This document shows, one piece after another, positions 9,461-18,973 of a stretch of DNA of 64,000 nt (positions within the stretch are counted from its first letter, which is position 1; every line of letters begins with the position of its first letter). Both the position numbers and the translations under genes were made by a program. Under the pieces are notes generated by a model. The model was not told the DNA's origin, ran no database searches, and saw only the letters and a program-made list of their open reading frames with translations. The stretch is from Limosilactobacillus reuteri (GTDB lineage Bacteria > Bacillota > Bacilli > Lactobacillales > Lactobacillaceae): assembly GCF_013694365.1 (NCBI RefSeq), contig NZ_CP059275.1:1798001-1862000 (forward strand), in the 5' to 3' direction.

Positions 9461-11863
9461 ATGAAAATCAATCAATTTAGTATTACTTCGACTACACCAC
9501 AGGCACGGCGCCAAGAATTAATGCAGATTCACTTGCTTCGGAAAAACGAAGAACAAAATTTAACACCGAACGCAATGTTTGAAATCTTCTTAGCACGAAT
9601 TTATATGGCAAGTGCCCAGCCGATCATCACTAAACAGTGGCTTCATGACCTATTAGCTACTCCTGACCTTGCTCTTGATGATTGGTTTGACCAGAATCAA
9701 ATATTAACCGATGAAGTATTTTACCTCGTCGCTCTCCAACTACTCGATTTTGAGGCCGCAGTTGATTTTGATATTACAGATCCCCTTGCTACAGTTAAGA
9801 AAATTGGCTTGCCAGTCGAATCACATCAAAAATGGACAACCGCAAACGTTACCGATGCTTTTTACCTTCTTTTAAATACTCATAACAAAAATGGTCAATC
9901 GCTTATTGATCATTTAACGGCAGAGGGCTTTATGGCTTGGAGTTACCAGCTTCCAGCTGAACAAAAACCACTCTTTTTCAATGGAAAGCCGCTTGCTAGT
10001 TTTGACCCTGCTAAATTCATTCGTGAGGTTGTTTACATTGAGACCGATATGGATACTGATTTTGATGGTAAAGCAGATTTAGTTAAAGCGGAAATTATGC
10101 GGCCAATCGAATCGGACCATGGACTAAAAGTTCCCGTTGTCTTTACTGCTAGTCCTTATAATCAAGGAACAAACGATGAATGGGGCGAAAAAGCAACGCA
10201 TAACGTCAATCTTCCTTTGAAACATAAGGATCCTGATTATCAGGCCCCGACTGAAGAAAAATTTCCGACTGACTTTTCACGCCAAAAAGTTACTGGCGAA
10301 AGCCGGCAAGCTACTGAGACATTTAGTACCACGCCAGCCTACACACTAAATAATTACCTCGCCGCCCGTGGTTATGCGGTTGTTTATTCAGCCGGAATTG
10401 GTACCAAAGATTCGGATGGTCTGCAAACGTGTGGTTCTCCAGAACAGACTGATGCGATGAAGGCTGTCATCGAGTGGCTTCATGGTGATCGGCAAGCCTT
10501 TACTGACCGTCATAGCGGTACCACAATCAAGGCGACCTGGTGTAATGGTAAAGTCGCAATGACAGGACGCTCATATCTCGGCACTCTAGCCACCGCTGTC
10601 GCAACCACTGGTGTACCTGGCCTCGAAGCAATTATTAGTGAAGCGGCCATTTCCAGTTGGTATGACTATTACCGGGAAAACGGCCTTGTCCGGGCACCCG
10701 GTGGCTTTCAAGGGGAGGACGCAGATGTTTTAGCTGACGAAACATTCAGTCGAACCAAACGTCCAGCAGACTACCGCCGAATTGAAAAAGTAAATGATAA
10801 ATATATTGCTAAAATGCAAGGAGCAATGGATCGGACGTCTGGTAATTATAACGAGTTCTGGGACCACCGCAATTATCGGCATGATCTTGAAAACATCAAA
10901 GCTGCCGTGATGATGGTGCATGGCCTTAATGATACCAATGTCCGTCCTAGTAACGTTAAAGCACTTTATGACGGCACTCAAAGTTTGCCGATTACAAGCA
11001 AACTCATCCTTCACCAAGGACAACATATTTATATCAATGCCTTTCGTTCATTAGATTTCTCTGACATGGTTAATCTCTGGCTTGCTAATAAGCTCTGGGG
11101 TCAAGAAAATCATGCTGATGATACCCTGCCAAGTGTTCTTGTGCAAGACAATAGCACCCCCGAAACTTGGACCGCATATGATCAATGGACTGCAGGCGAA
11201 CAAAAACAGTACCAATTTAACGACCATCGCCTAACGAATTTGCCCGGACTAGGAATCCAAAGCTTTAATGACCAACAACCAGAAGAAAAGTACCTTCAAT
11301 GGTGTAAACAACCCCAAGCATGGGCAAAGGCACTCGTGAATGATAACGGTCAATTTAGTCGGCGCTTCGTAACTGCTGTATTTAATAATGATACGCTTCT
11401 CCGTGGAACTCCGACTGTCACCTTAAAAGTAGCCTCTTCAAAAAATTATGGAATGATTAGTGCCCGGCTTGTTGACCTTGGCAGCAGCAAACGCCTTACA
11501 ATGTCACCTGTTCTGTTTAATCGTAATGGTCTTGAGCTAGGTTATCACTGGAAGACAGATGACCTTCGCGAATTTAAATTAGCAAAAGAAACAACTAATT
11601 ATAAGGTAATCGCAAGTGGACATATTAATTTGCAAAATCGAAACAATCCAGCACAAGTTGACGAATTAGCCGCTAATCAATTTGTCACCGTTAAGTTTGA
11701 TCTTCAACCAATTTTCCACCGAATTGTAGCTGGCCATCAATTAGGGATCATTATTTATAGCACTGATTACGAATACACACTTCGTGGCAACGAACGGATT
11801 GAATATCAATTAGAGCTGAATGGCTGTCATCTTGACATTCCTGGCTTCAGCGTTTTAGCTTAA
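9461..11863 (+). CDS. pepX: Xaa-Pro dipeptidyl-peptidase
   Basis: PepX releases Xaa-Pro dipeptides from peptide N-termini in the cytoplasm. The 800-residue protein has the PepX N-terminal helical domain (about 1-150), an alpha/beta-hydrolase core with nucleophile S371 in GRSYLG, D491 in HGLNDTN and H522 in HQGQHIY, and a C-terminal jelly-roll domain from about residue 560. Spacing of the triad matches the L. lactis enzyme closely. Intact start and stop. Confidence 0.95.
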   Translation: MKINQFSITSTTPQARRQELMQIHLLRKNEEQNLTPNAMFEIFLARIYMASAQPIITKQWLHDLLATPDLALDDWFDQNQILTDEVFYLVALQLLDFEAAVDFDITDPLATVKKIGLPVESHQKWTTANVTDAFYLLLNTHNKNGQSLIDHLTAEGFMAWSYQLPAEQKPLFFNGKPLASFDPAKFIREVVYIETDMDTDFDGKADLVKAEIMRPIESDHGLKVPVVFTASPYNQGTNDEWGEKATHNVNLPLKHKDPDYQAPTEEKFPTDFSRQKVTGESRQATETFSTTPAYTLNNYLAARGYAVVYSAGIGTKDSDGLQTCGSPEQTDAMKAVIEWLHGDRQAFTDRHSGTTIKATWCNGKVAMTGRSYLGTLATAVATTGVPGLEAIISEAAISSWYDYYRENGLVRAPGGFQGEDADVLADETFSRTKRPADYRRIEKVNDKYIAKMQGAMDRTSGNYNEFWDHRNYRHDLENIKAAVMMVHGLNDTNVRPSNVKALYDGTQSLPITSKLILHQGQHIYINAFRSLDFSDMVNLWLANKLWGQENHADDTLPSVLVQDNSTPETWTAYDQWTAGEQKQYQFNDHRLTNLPGLGIQSFNDQQPEEKYLQWCKQPQAWAKALVNDNGQFSRRFVTAVFNNDTLLRGTPTVTLKVASSKNYGMISARLVDLGSSKRLTMSPVLFNRNGLELGYHWKTDDLREFKLAKETTNYKVIASGHINLQNRNNPAQVDELAANQFVTVKFDLQPIFHRIVAGHQLGIIIYSTDYEYTLRGNERIEYQLELNGCHLDIPGFSVLA

Positions 11864-11879
11864 TTTTATCCATAAATTT

Positions 11880-11918
11880 GCGAGAATACCCCACTTCTAT
11901 AAGTAGGGGATGAATCGC
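11880..11918 (+). repeat. Nested stem-loop downstream of pepX, possibly an IS605-type end
   Basis: CCCCACTT pairs with AAGTAGGGG (one bulged A) around a ctat loop. An outer GCGA/TCGC stem is separated by short asymmetric linkers. Bulged subterminal hairpins like this are typical of IS200/IS605 ends. There is no transposase nearby and no direct T-run after this stem. Identity is tentative. Confidence 0.4.
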
Positions 11919-11924
11919 TCTCTT

Positions 11925-11949
11925 AAAGTACGTTAGTGCTTTTTCTTTT
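11925..11949 (+). terminator. Weak intrinsic terminator
   Basis: AAAGTAC-gtta-GTGCTTT forms a short stem with one G-T pair, followed by TTTTCTTTT. It lies about 60 nt after the pepX stop and would end that transcript if the spacing here is native. Confidence 0.45.
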
Positions 11950-12015
11950 GTTCTATGATATATTTAGTATATATCTATAAAATGTGGTGATAACAATAGA
12001 ATTAGATAGAAATCA

Positions 12016-12145
12016 ACATTCGTCAATGGACATCTATCGTAAGGCCTTCTACCAAGAGATATCACAGCTCCACCAACCAATAATCAATTGGTCAGTATTA
12101 TTTATTTGAGTCCAGTGGCTAACTTATTCTTGAAATTTAGGAAGA
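12016..12145 (+). repeat. Dispersed repeat, copy A (inverted partner at 53337-53466)
   Basis: About 130 nt are nearly identical to the reverse complement of 53337-53466, with only a few substitutions. Both copies contain a short conserved frame (here 12026-12109: MDIYRKAFYQEISQLHQPII..., 27 codons) that ends in TGA here and in TAA in the other copy. It looks like the end of a mobile element or a miniature element. The copy runs right up to the dhaT start codon, and AGGAAG at 12139-12144 therefore belongs to the repeat and sits only 4 nt from the ATG. Confidence 0.75.
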
Positions 12146-12148
12146 ATA

Positions 12149-13321
12149 ATGAATAGACAATTTGATTTCTTAATGCCAAGTGTGAACTTCTTTGGTCCTG
12201 GTGTTATTGCCAAGATTGGGGATCGTGCAAAGATGCTCAATATGCACAAACCATTGATTGTTACTACTGAAGGTTTATCCAAGATTGACAATGGTCCTGT
12301 AAAGCAAACCGTTGCTTCATTGGAAAAGGCTGGCGTTGACTATGCCGTATTTACTGGCGCTGAACCTAACCCTAAGATCCGGAATGTTCAAGCTGGTAAA
12401 AAGATGTACCAAGATGAAAACTGTGACTCAATTATTACTGTTGGTGGGGGTTCTGCTCACGACTGTGGTAAGGGTATCGGTATTGTTTTAACTAACGGTG
12501 ATGACATTTCCAAGCTTGCCGGAATTGAAACATTGAAGAATCCACTTCCACCATTGATGGCTGTTAACACTACTGCCGGAACTGGTTCTGAATTAACTCG
12601 TCACGCTGTTATTACTAACGAAAAGACTCATTTGAAGTTTGTTGTTGTTTCATGGCGTAACATTCCATTGGTATCATTCAACGATCCAATGTTGATGCTT
12701 GATATTCCAAAAGACATTACCGCTGCTACTGGTTGTGATGCTTTTGTTCAGGCTATTGAACCATACGTTTCTGTTGACCATAACCCAATTACTGATAGTC
12801 AATGTAAAGAAGCTATTCAATTAATTCAAACTGCTTTACCAGAAGTAGTTGCTAATGGTCACAATATTGAAGCACGGACTAAGATGGTTGAAGCTGAAAT
12901 GCTTGCCGGAATGGCCTTCAATAATGCCAACTTAGGCTATGTTCACGCAATGGCTCACCAACTCGGTGGTCAATATGATGCTCCTCATGGTGTTTGCTGT
13001 GCCTTGCTCTTGACCACTGTTGAAGAATATAACTTAATCGCATGTCCAGAGCGGTTTGCTGAATTGGCTAAGGTAATGGGCTTTGACACTACTGGTCTTA
13101 CCCTTTACGAAGCAGCACAAAAGTCAATTGACGGTATGCGTGAAATGTGCCGGCTTGTTGGTATTCCATCATCAATCAAGGAAATTGGTGCTAAGCCAGA
13201 AGACTTTGAAATGATGGCCAAGAATGCCCTCAAGGATGGTAATGCCTTCTCTAACCCACGTAAGGGTACTGTTGAAGATATTGTAAAGCTTTATCAAAAG
13301 GCTTACGATGGCATCTACTAA
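12149..13321 (+). CDS. dhaT: Iron-containing alcohol dehydrogenase, 1,3-propanediol dehydrogenase type
   Basis: This enzyme reduces 3-hydroxypropionaldehyde to 1,3-propanediol with NADH, regenerating NAD+ during glycerol co-metabolism. The NAD-binding GGGSAHDCGKG segment (about residues 98-108) and the family motif AMAHQLGG (267-274) are present. Metal ligands by family position are D197, Q201, H266 and H280. Position 201 is usually histidine (the motif reads DAFVQAIE instead of DALTHAIE), an unusual change for the family. Length 390 residues is typical. In L. reuteri a DhaT-type gene lies near the wal/rlmH region, as here. Confidence 0.88.
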   Translation: MNRQFDFLMPSVNFFGPGVIAKIGDRAKMLNMHKPLIVTTEGLSKIDNGPVKQTVASLEKAGVDYAVFTGAEPNPKIRNVQAGKKMYQDENCDSIITVGGGSAHDCGKGIGIVLTNGDDISKLAGIETLKNPLPPLMAVNTTAGTGSELTRHAVITNEKTHLKFVVVSWRNIPLVSFNDPMLMLDIPKDITAATGCDAFVQAIEPYVSVDHNPITDSQCKEAIQLIQTALPEVVANGHNIEARTKMVEAEMLAGMAFNNANLGYVHAMAHQLGGQYDAPHGVCCALLLTTVEEYNLIACPERFAELAKVMGFDTTGLTLYEAAQKSIDGMREMCRLVGIPSSIKEIGAKPEDFEMMAKNALKDGNAFSNPRKGTVEDIVKLYQKAYDGIY

Positions 13322-13858
13322 ATGAAAAAAGTTGGGATTATAGTCGGCAGCGTTCGTCCAAATCGGCGGAGCATGCAAGTAGCAAACTGGTTAAAAGTTC
13401 AATTAAAGAAAAGTACAAAGGTTCAATTTGACATCATCGACCTAAAAGAAGTTAATTTACCGATGATGGATGAACCTAAAATTCCTTATTTGGGTTTATA
13501 TGTTCACGAAAAAACGCGTAAATGGAGTGAGTTAGTACAAAGCTATGATGGTTTTGTGTTAGTTTTTCCGCAATACAATTGGGGCTATCCAGCAGTTTTG
13601 AAAAATGCGATTGATTACTTAGGAAAAGAATGGCAAGGAAAGCCGGTTAGTTTAGTAACATTCGGTGGACATGGCGGCTCGCAAGCACAAATTGCAATGA
13701 AATTGGTCGTAACCGGCTTAAAGATGGCGGCGCTTCCTGTTGATTTACAAATTAACTTGATGCCGGATGATTCAACTGCGACTGCTGATCGGAAGTTGAA
13801 TACTTATAATACGCAAGCAGCGTTATTAAAGACTGCCTTTGAAAATGAATTAAGCTAA
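13322..13858 (+). CDS. NADPH-dependent FMN reductase family protein
   Basis: A flavodoxin-like fold protein of 178 residues that probably reduces FMN, quinones or azo compounds with NAD(P)H. Features: the N-terminal beta-strand/phosphate loop GIIVGSVRPNRRSMQVANW, the FMN-contact stretch FVLVFPQYNWGYPAVLKNAIDYLG (about residues 79-102), and a GGHGG loop. The usual P-E-Y-N in the FMN-contact motif is P-Q-Y-N here. Physiological substrate is unknown. Confidence 0.85.
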   Translation: MKKVGIIVGSVRPNRRSMQVANWLKVQLKKSTKVQFDIIDLKEVNLPMMDEPKIPYLGLYVHEKTRKWSELVQSYDGFVLVFPQYNWGYPAVLKNAIDYLGKEWQGKPVSLVTFGGHGGSQAQIAMKLVVTGLKMAALPVDLQINLMPDDSTATADRKLNTYNTQAALLKTAFENELS

Positions 13859-14053
13859 ATGCAAGGAAAAGCAAGTGCAATGATAGTAAATGAAGCACGG
13901 CTGACATTGCCTAATGAAAAAAGAATTGAGTATGATGAATTTGAACGGTACCAGTTTCGGGCAAAACAGTTACGAACTTGGTGGCAAGTCAAGCGACCAA
14001 AATATAAAATTGATTGGTCATTTTATCATAAGAAACGGGGATACTGGGATTAG
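13859..14053 (+). CDS. Small hypothetical protein (64 residues)
   Basis: I do not recognise a named family. The protein is basic and Trp/Tyr-rich at the end (WWQVKRPKYKIDWSFYHKKRGYW), with no membrane segment. It is next to rlmH. The first methionine may not be the true start, since ATG codons also occur at residue 8. Confidence 0.5.
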   Translation: MQGKASAMIVNEARLTLPNEKRIEYDEFERYQFRAKQLRTWWQVKRPKYKIDWSFYHKKRGYWD

Positions 14054-14083
14054 GTGGATAAACTGTGGAAGGTAGTGGATATC

Positions 14084-14563
14084 TTGAATATAAAAATTAT
14101 TGGTGTGGGTAAGTTAAAAGAAAAGTATTTTAAAGCGGGAATTGCTGAATATGCTAAACGACTTGGACGTTATTGTAAATTTGAAATTGTTGAGGTTCCT
14201 GATGAAAAAGCACCTGAATCTTTAAGCCAAGCAGAAATGGATGAAGTAATGGCAAAGGAAGGGGAACGGATTCTTGATAAAATCAAAGATCGCGAATATG
14301 TATATGCTTTAGCGATTAAAGGTAAAGAACGTTCTTCTGAAGAGTTTGCAAACGAAATCAATAAATTAACAACTTATGGTCACAGTGATATTACTTTTGT
14401 GATCGGCGGTTCATTAGGGTTAAGTCCAGCAGTATTAAAACGGGCAGATGCCCAAATTTCGTTTGGACGTTTTACCTTGCCTCATCAATTAATGCGTTTA
14501 GTTTTAAGCGAACAAATTTATCGAGCTTTTACCATCATCAATGGCCTCCCATATCATAAATAA
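14084..14563 (+). CDS. rlmH: 23S rRNA (pseudouridine1915-N3)-methyltransferase RlmH
   Basis: RlmH methylates pseudouridine 1915 in helix 69 of 23S rRNA using S-adenosylmethionine. It is a SPOUT-fold dimer: the SAM knot holds [10 protein letters not shown] (about residues 105-114) and the C-terminus ends in the family hallmark YHK. I place the start at the TTG at 14084 ([15 protein letters not shown], 159 residues, the family length). The frame is open back to GTG 14054, which would add ten atypical residues. The gene typically lies not far from oriC and wal/htrA in Firmicutes, consistent with its neighbours. Confidence 0.93.
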   Translation: MNIKIIGVGKLKEKYFKAGIAEYAKRLGRYCKFEIVEVPDEKAPESLSQAEMDEVMAKEGERILDKIKDREYVYALAIKGKERSSEEFANEINKLTTYGHSDITFVIGGSLGLSPAVLKRADAQISFGRFTLPHQLMRLVLSEQIYRAFTIINGLPYHK

Positions 14564-15550
14564 ATGAAACGAATTATGGGCTATATTATTATTGGAATTG
14601 TTGTGATTGGTGGTTATTTTGGACTTTTAAGGCTTCATCAACAGACTACAAAGCCAGTGGTAGGAATTTTAACGATGATGCATCATCCAGCATTAGATCA
14701 GATTCAAAAGGGAGTCGTTGCTGGATTAGCAGAAGAAGGATACCGAAACGGCAAGAATATCAAAATTGAATACCAGAATGCGAATGGTGATCAGGGAAAC
14801 TTAAATACTATGGCGAATAAATTAGTGAATGATCATGCGAAAGTAATCGTTGGTATTACCACCCCAGCTTGCCAAGCACTTGCTAATGCGACCAAGGATA
14901 TTCCAATTGTGATGGGCGGAATTGGTGATCCGGTTGGTGCCGGCTTAGTAAAGAATGAAAAACACCCAGAAGGAAACGTTACAGGGGTTCATGATGTAAA
15001 TCCGAGTGAACAGCAGATTGCATTAGTAAAGAAATTTATACCAAACATAAAGACCCTGGGAGTAATCTACACATCGAGCGATACCTCTTCTGAAAGTCAG
15101 TATCGAACAATGGTAAAAGCAGCGCATAAATTACATGTAAACTTAAAAACTTATACAATTGCGAATGCTAATGAACTTAATCAGACTTCACAAACAATGT
15201 TGAGTAAAGTAGACGCGGTCATTGTTCCTAGTGACAATACAATTGCCGGATCAATGGGAGTATTGGTGAAAAATGCGGATGCGGTCAATAAGCCTGTTTT
15301 CCCTAGTGCTGATACAATGGTAAAAGATGGTGGAGTAGCTTCTATTAGTCTTAGCCAATACGGGCAAGGAAAAGCAGCCGGAAAAATAACAGCACGTATT
15401 TTAAAAGGTGAAAAGCCAGGACAGATGGCAGTTAATAATTACCATCATGGAGAACCGGTTCTTAATTTAAAGCAAGCACGTAAGTTAGGAATAAAAGTTC
15501 CAGCAGATTTTCAACGAGAAGCAGAACAACATGGAACAGTCTTTAAGTAA
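14564..15550 (+). CDS. ABC transporter substrate-binding protein (TrpX/ABC_sub_bind family)
   Basis: An exported binding protein of 328 residues with an N-terminal hydrophobic helix (residues 4-22) and no lipobox cysteine, so it is probably membrane-anchored by the helix. The mature part has the two-lobed periplasmic-binding fold of the TrpX family (GILTMMHHPALDQIQKG, then GIGDPVGAGLV, then PSADTMVKDGGVASISLSQYG). Relatives serve tryptophan, tyrosine or similar amino-acid importers with permease and ATPase partners. No partners are next to it here, but gene adjacency in this window is unreliable. Confidence 0.8.
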   Translation: MKRIMGYIIIGIVVIGGYFGLLRLHQQTTKPVVGILTMMHHPALDQIQKGVVAGLAEEGYRNGKNIKIEYQNANGDQGNLNTMANKLVNDHAKVIVGITTPACQALANATKDIPIVMGGIGDPVGAGLVKNEKHPEGNVTGVHDVNPSEQQIALVKKFIPNIKTLGVIYTSSDTSSESQYRTMVKAAHKLHVNLKTYTIANANELNQTSQTMLSKVDAVIVPSDNTIAGSMGVLVKNADAVNKPVFPSADTMVKDGGVASISLSQYGQGKAAGKITARILKGEKPGQMAVNNYHHGEPVLNLKQARKLGIKVPADFQREAEQHGTVFK

Positions 15551-16048
15551 ATGAATAATCCACGGTTTAAATACCCAGATACAAAGGCATATGAATTTGT
15601 AGTACATCGTTTAGAAGAACGCGGAGTAAACTTAGAAGAGCTTGCTAAGATTGTGTATGAGACACAAAAGGGCTTTGAACCAGATTTGACGTTGGAAATA
15701 TGTCAAAAATTTTTAATTGATACGATGCATAAGCGTGAATTATTAAATAGTGCAATGGTAGCACTTGAACTTGATCGGTTAACCGAAGAAGGAAAAGTAG
15801 ATGAACCTTTAGCAGGTATTATAAGAAATGATGCTGGGGTGTTTGGGGTAGATGAAACCCTAGCTTTACAAATTGCTAACATTTATGGAACAATTGGGAC
15901 GACAAACTTTGGTTACTTTGACCGGGTTAAGAGTGGGATTATTGCCAAATTTGACCATGATAAGGTTCATGTAAATACATTTATTGACGATATTCTCGCG
16001 GCGATTGTGGCGGCTGTTTGCGGAAAGATTGCCCACCAGTACGCTTGA
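15551..16048 (+). CDS. pgpA: Phosphatidylglycerophosphatase A-family protein (YutG type)
   Basis: Proteins of this family dephosphorylate phosphatidylglycerophosphate or act on related substrates. The 165-residue helical protein has the PgpA-like core GVDETLALQIANIYGTIGTTNFGYFDR and a C-terminal DDILAAIVAAVCGKI with family acidic residues. Like Bacillus YutG it lacks strong transmembrane helices, so the exact substrate is uncertain. Confidence 0.8.
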   Translation: MNNPRFKYPDTKAYEFVVHRLEERGVNLEELAKIVYETQKGFEPDLTLEICQKFLIDTMHKRELLNSAMVALELDRLTEEGKVDEPLAGIIRNDAGVFGVDETLALQIANIYGTIGTTNFGYFDRVKSGIIAKFDHDKVHVNTFIDDILAAIVAAVCGKIAHQYA

Positions 16049-17323
16049 ATGAATAGGATAAAACAAGCTTTTAAAGATCGATTGTGGCTAGGCGTAATTA
16101 TTGTCGGCTTATTTGCTGGTCTTATCGGTGGTGGAATCGCCTTAGGAATTAATAACCTGGTACAACATCATGAAGAAGTAACAAGTACACGAGTTCCAGC
16201 TGGCTCTAATAGGTCTGGTGGTACGAAGGTTAATAAGAATAAGGCTGACTTAAGCGGGGAAGCGTCCCAAGCTTATAAGTCCGTTCAAGGAGCCGTTGTT
16301 AGTGTTATTAATAAACAAAAAGTTCAGCAATCAAGTGGGACGCTAGGAATTTTTGGTTATGGCAGTAGTAACAGAAGCAACAGTGATTCTTCTAGCGATA
16401 ATAAATTGGAAACCGCTAGTGAAGGGTCAGGGGTTATTTATAAGAAGAGTGGAAATTCGGCTTATGTTGTAACTAATAACCATGTTGTCAAAGGTTCAAA
16501 CGCGCTCCAAGTAATTTTAAGCAATGGTAAAAAAGTTAATGCTGATTTAGTTGGTACTGATTCTGCAACCGACTTAGCTGTATTGAAGATTAACGCTACA
16601 AATGTTAAGACAGTTGCATCCTTTGGTAACTCTAATTCGATTGTTCCTGGTCAGGATGTGCTAGCAATTGGTTCACCAATGGGAAGTGAATATGCTAATA
16701 CAGTAACAAAAGGGATTATTTCTGCCAAAGATCGGACATTAAAAGCCGGGACTGATGGAACTTTGACATCGGTTATCCAAACAGATGCCGCTATTAACTC
16801 TGGTAATTCAGGTGGTCCATTAATTAATATGGCAGGTCAAGTTATCGGAATTAATTCAATGAAACTCGCTTCTGATACACAAGGCTCTTCAGTTGAAGGA
16901 ATTGGTTTTGCCATTCCAAGTAATGAAGTTGTGACAATTATTAACCAGTTAATTAAGAATGGTAAAATAACTCGTCCATCACTCGGAATTAGTATGGTGG
17001 ATCTTAGTAATGTTACTTCTGATCAACAGCAATCAGTCTTAAAACTACCAACAAGCGTAAGCAAAGGGGTAGTAATTATGGATGTGAATAGTGGTTCAGT
17101 TGCTGATACTGCTGGATTGAAAAAGTATGATGTCATTACAAAGCTTGGTGACACTCAAGTTACAGATGCGGGTTCATTAAAGGCGGCCTTATATAAATAC
17201 AAAGTTGGACAAAACGCTAAAGTTACTTACTACCGTGATGGTCAACAACACACCGCAACTTTGCATTTAACAAAGAGTGCTGATACAACATCAACTGATG
17301 ACTCACAACAAGATAATAATTAG
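16049..17323 (+). CDS. htrA: HtrA/DegP-like membrane-anchored serine protease
   Basis: HtrA degrades misfolded exported proteins at the outer face of the membrane. One signal-anchor helix (about residues 12-33) is followed by a Ser/Asn-rich linker. The trypsin-like domain has the triad H145 (NNHVV), D175 (ATDLAVLKI) and S254 (GNSGGP), and one PDZ domain lies near residues 310-400. Length 424 is normal. In Firmicutes htrA closes the wal operon; here it precedes the others although all are in the same sense, one sign that order was inverted. Confidence 0.95.
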   Translation: MNRIKQAFKDRLWLGVIIVGLFAGLIGGGIALGINNLVQHHEEVTSTRVPAGSNRSGGTKVNKNKADLSGEASQAYKSVQGAVVSVINKQKVQQSSGTLGIFGYGSSNRSNSDSSSDNKLETASEGSGVIYKKSGNSAYVVTNNHVVKGSNALQVILSNGKKVNADLVGTDSATDLAVLKINATNVKTVASFGNSNSIVPGQDVLAIGSPMGSEYANTVTKGIISAKDRTLKAGTDGTLTSVIQTDAAINSGNSGGPLINMAGQVIGINSMKLASDTQGSSVEGIGFAIPSNEVVTIINQLIKNGKITRPSLGISMVDLSNVTSDQQQSVLKLPTSVSKGVVIMDVNSGSVADTAGLKKYDVITKLGDTQVTDAGSLKAALYKYKVGQNAKVTYYRDGQQHTATLHLTKSADTTSTDDSQQDNN

Positions 17324-18130
17324 GTGACAGAAACGGATCCATTACGTTATAGTATACTTGCGAGCGGGAGTACTGGAAATGTAACTTATTTGGAAACGCG
17401 CAACCACCGGATCTTGATTGATGCTGGTTTAAGTGGGAAGCGGATTGAAAATTTAATGAAGAAGATTGATCGATCATTAAAGGATGTCGATGCGATTTTT
17501 GTAACGCATGAACACAGTGATCATACGCATGGTGTTGGTGTCTTGGCACGTCGCTATGGGATGGATGTTTATGCCAATGAAGGAACCTGGCAGGCAATGG
17601 CCAATAAAGTTGGTAAAATCCCATTAGCACAAAAGCATATTATTGCACCAAATACTGTTAGGGACTTGGGAGACATGGATATTGAAAGTTTTGCGGTATC
17701 TCATGATGCTGCGCAACCGCAATTTTACCAAGTTCACCACAATAATAAGACCTTCTGTATTATTACGGATACTGGTTATGTTTCTGATCGAGTTGAGGGA
17801 ACCATCCGAAATGCAGATGCCTACGTAATGGAATGCAATCATGATACAGAAATGTTGCGGATGGGTCCTTATTCATGGCCATTAAAACAGCGGATATTAG
17901 GGGATGAGGGTCACCTTTCCAATGAAGAAGGTGCCGATGCATTGATGAGTGTTGTTGGGCGGCGAACCAAAGAGATTTTCCTTGGTCACCGTAGTCAACA
18001 TAATAACATGCGTTCGCTCGCCCACTTAACAGTTGCAAGTTTGATGGAGCAGCATGACTTTGGCGTCGATCATGATTTTAAATTGCAAGATGCTGAACCA
18101 GAAGAACCAAGCAAGTTAATGACGTTATAA
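17324..18130 (+). CDS. walJ: MBL-fold metallohydrolase WalJ (YycJ)
   Basis: A metallo-beta-lactamase-fold hydrolase conserved in the wal locus, linked to coordination of cell division and replication. The metal signature T-H-E-H-S-D-H-T-H-G lies near residue 62, with further ligands in ESFAVSHDA, CIITDTGYV, NHD and LGHRS. Length 268 residues, GTG start, cytoplasmic. Likely acts on nucleic acid or another phosphoester, but this is not shown by sequence. Confidence 0.92.
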   Translation: MTETDPLRYSILASGSTGNVTYLETRNHRILIDAGLSGKRIENLMKKIDRSLKDVDAIFVTHEHSDHTHGVGVLARRYGMDVYANEGTWQAMANKVGKIPLAQKHIIAPNTVRDLGDMDIESFAVSHDAAQPQFYQVHHNNKTFCIITDTGYVSDRVEGTIRNADAYVMECNHDTEMLRMGPYSWPLKQRILGDEGHLSNEEGADALMSVVGRRTKEIFLGHRSQHNNMRSLAHLTVASLMEQHDFGVDHDFKLQDAEPEEPSKLMTL

Positions 18131-18973
18131 ATGAATTTTAAACGTATTCAATGGATCTTTATCCTTGCCTTTTTGCTTTTTGATATCTTTGTTGGAAGTT
18201 CATTAATCTTAGAAACTAGATTTACCGTTTCTAATGGTCAGCAAAATCGCCAATCAACAGTGTTAAAAGAAATGCGCAATGACTCGATTAGTTATGGCGA
18301 GCTTTCTAATAAGCAGCAAACCGGATATTATATTGCTGGAAAGAAATCCTCTGATAGCGGAGTCCTAGAGCAAGAAGCCGGGAAATTACGTAATCAAAAT
18401 TTTCGTCTTTCTTCAGGAACACTAACTAGTGAGTTTGATAAGCCAATTAAAACAACTAAAAATAATGAGATTCGGCGTGTCGACCGTCTATTAAAAAATA
18501 AAAAGATGGTAAGTTTAGGAAATCATTATCGCTATAACAAGGAATTATCGGACAAAAATACCCTTGTTTATACGCAAATGCTAGAAGGAAAGCCGCTATT
18601 TTCAAATGATGGGCAAATTCGTTTTCGGATAAACTCTGACTATGGGATAACAGGTTATACGCAGACTTACTTGCAAGATGTTGAAATTCTCCGGCAACGG
18701 TCAAATACGATTAGTCAGCGCCGAGCAATTACCTGGTTGTATAAACATAATCAAATTCCTAATAACTCCCGCATTAGGTGGTCGGTGCTCAGTTATTCTA
18801 AGCTCCTTAACACTACTACTGATGATAAAGCAGTCTATGTGCCAACGTGGACTGTTGAAATCAAAACTAAAAACTCAGGAGCAATTCAACAATTACAAGT
18901 TAACGCATTTAATAGTACAGTTATGAAGGAAACGCCAGATAGTGTGAATACGAACTCGTTAAATGATAAGTAA
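18131..18973 (+). CDS. yycI: WalK-regulating membrane protein YycI
   Basis: YycI and YycH are bitopic membrane proteins that form a complex with WalK and tune its activity. This protein has one N-terminal transmembrane helix (about residues 8-27) and an extracytoplasmic alpha/beta domain with the YycI signature (FSNDGQIRFRIN, GYTQTYLQD, QRRAITWLYKHNQIP). Length 280 residues is typical. Confidence 0.9.
   Translation: MNFKRIQWIFILAFLLFDIFVGSSLILETRFTVSNGQQNRQSTVLKEMRNDSISYGELSNKQQTGYYIAGKKSSDSGVLEQEAGKLRNQNFRLSSGTLTSEFDKPIKTTKNNEIRRVDRLLKNKKMVSLGNHYRYNKELSDKNTLVYTQMLEGKPLFSNDGQIRFRINSDYGITGYTQTYLQDVEILRQRSNTISQRRAITWLYKHNQIPNNSRIRWSVLSYSKLLNTTTDDKAVYVPTWTVEIKTKNSGAIQQLQVNAFNSTVMKETPDSVNTNSLNDK

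Noticed and set aside
14054..14083. GTGGATAAAC near rlmH as a DnaA box and possible oriC
   Set aside because: It is a single imperfect match with no cluster, no dnaA or dnaN, and spacing in this window is not native.
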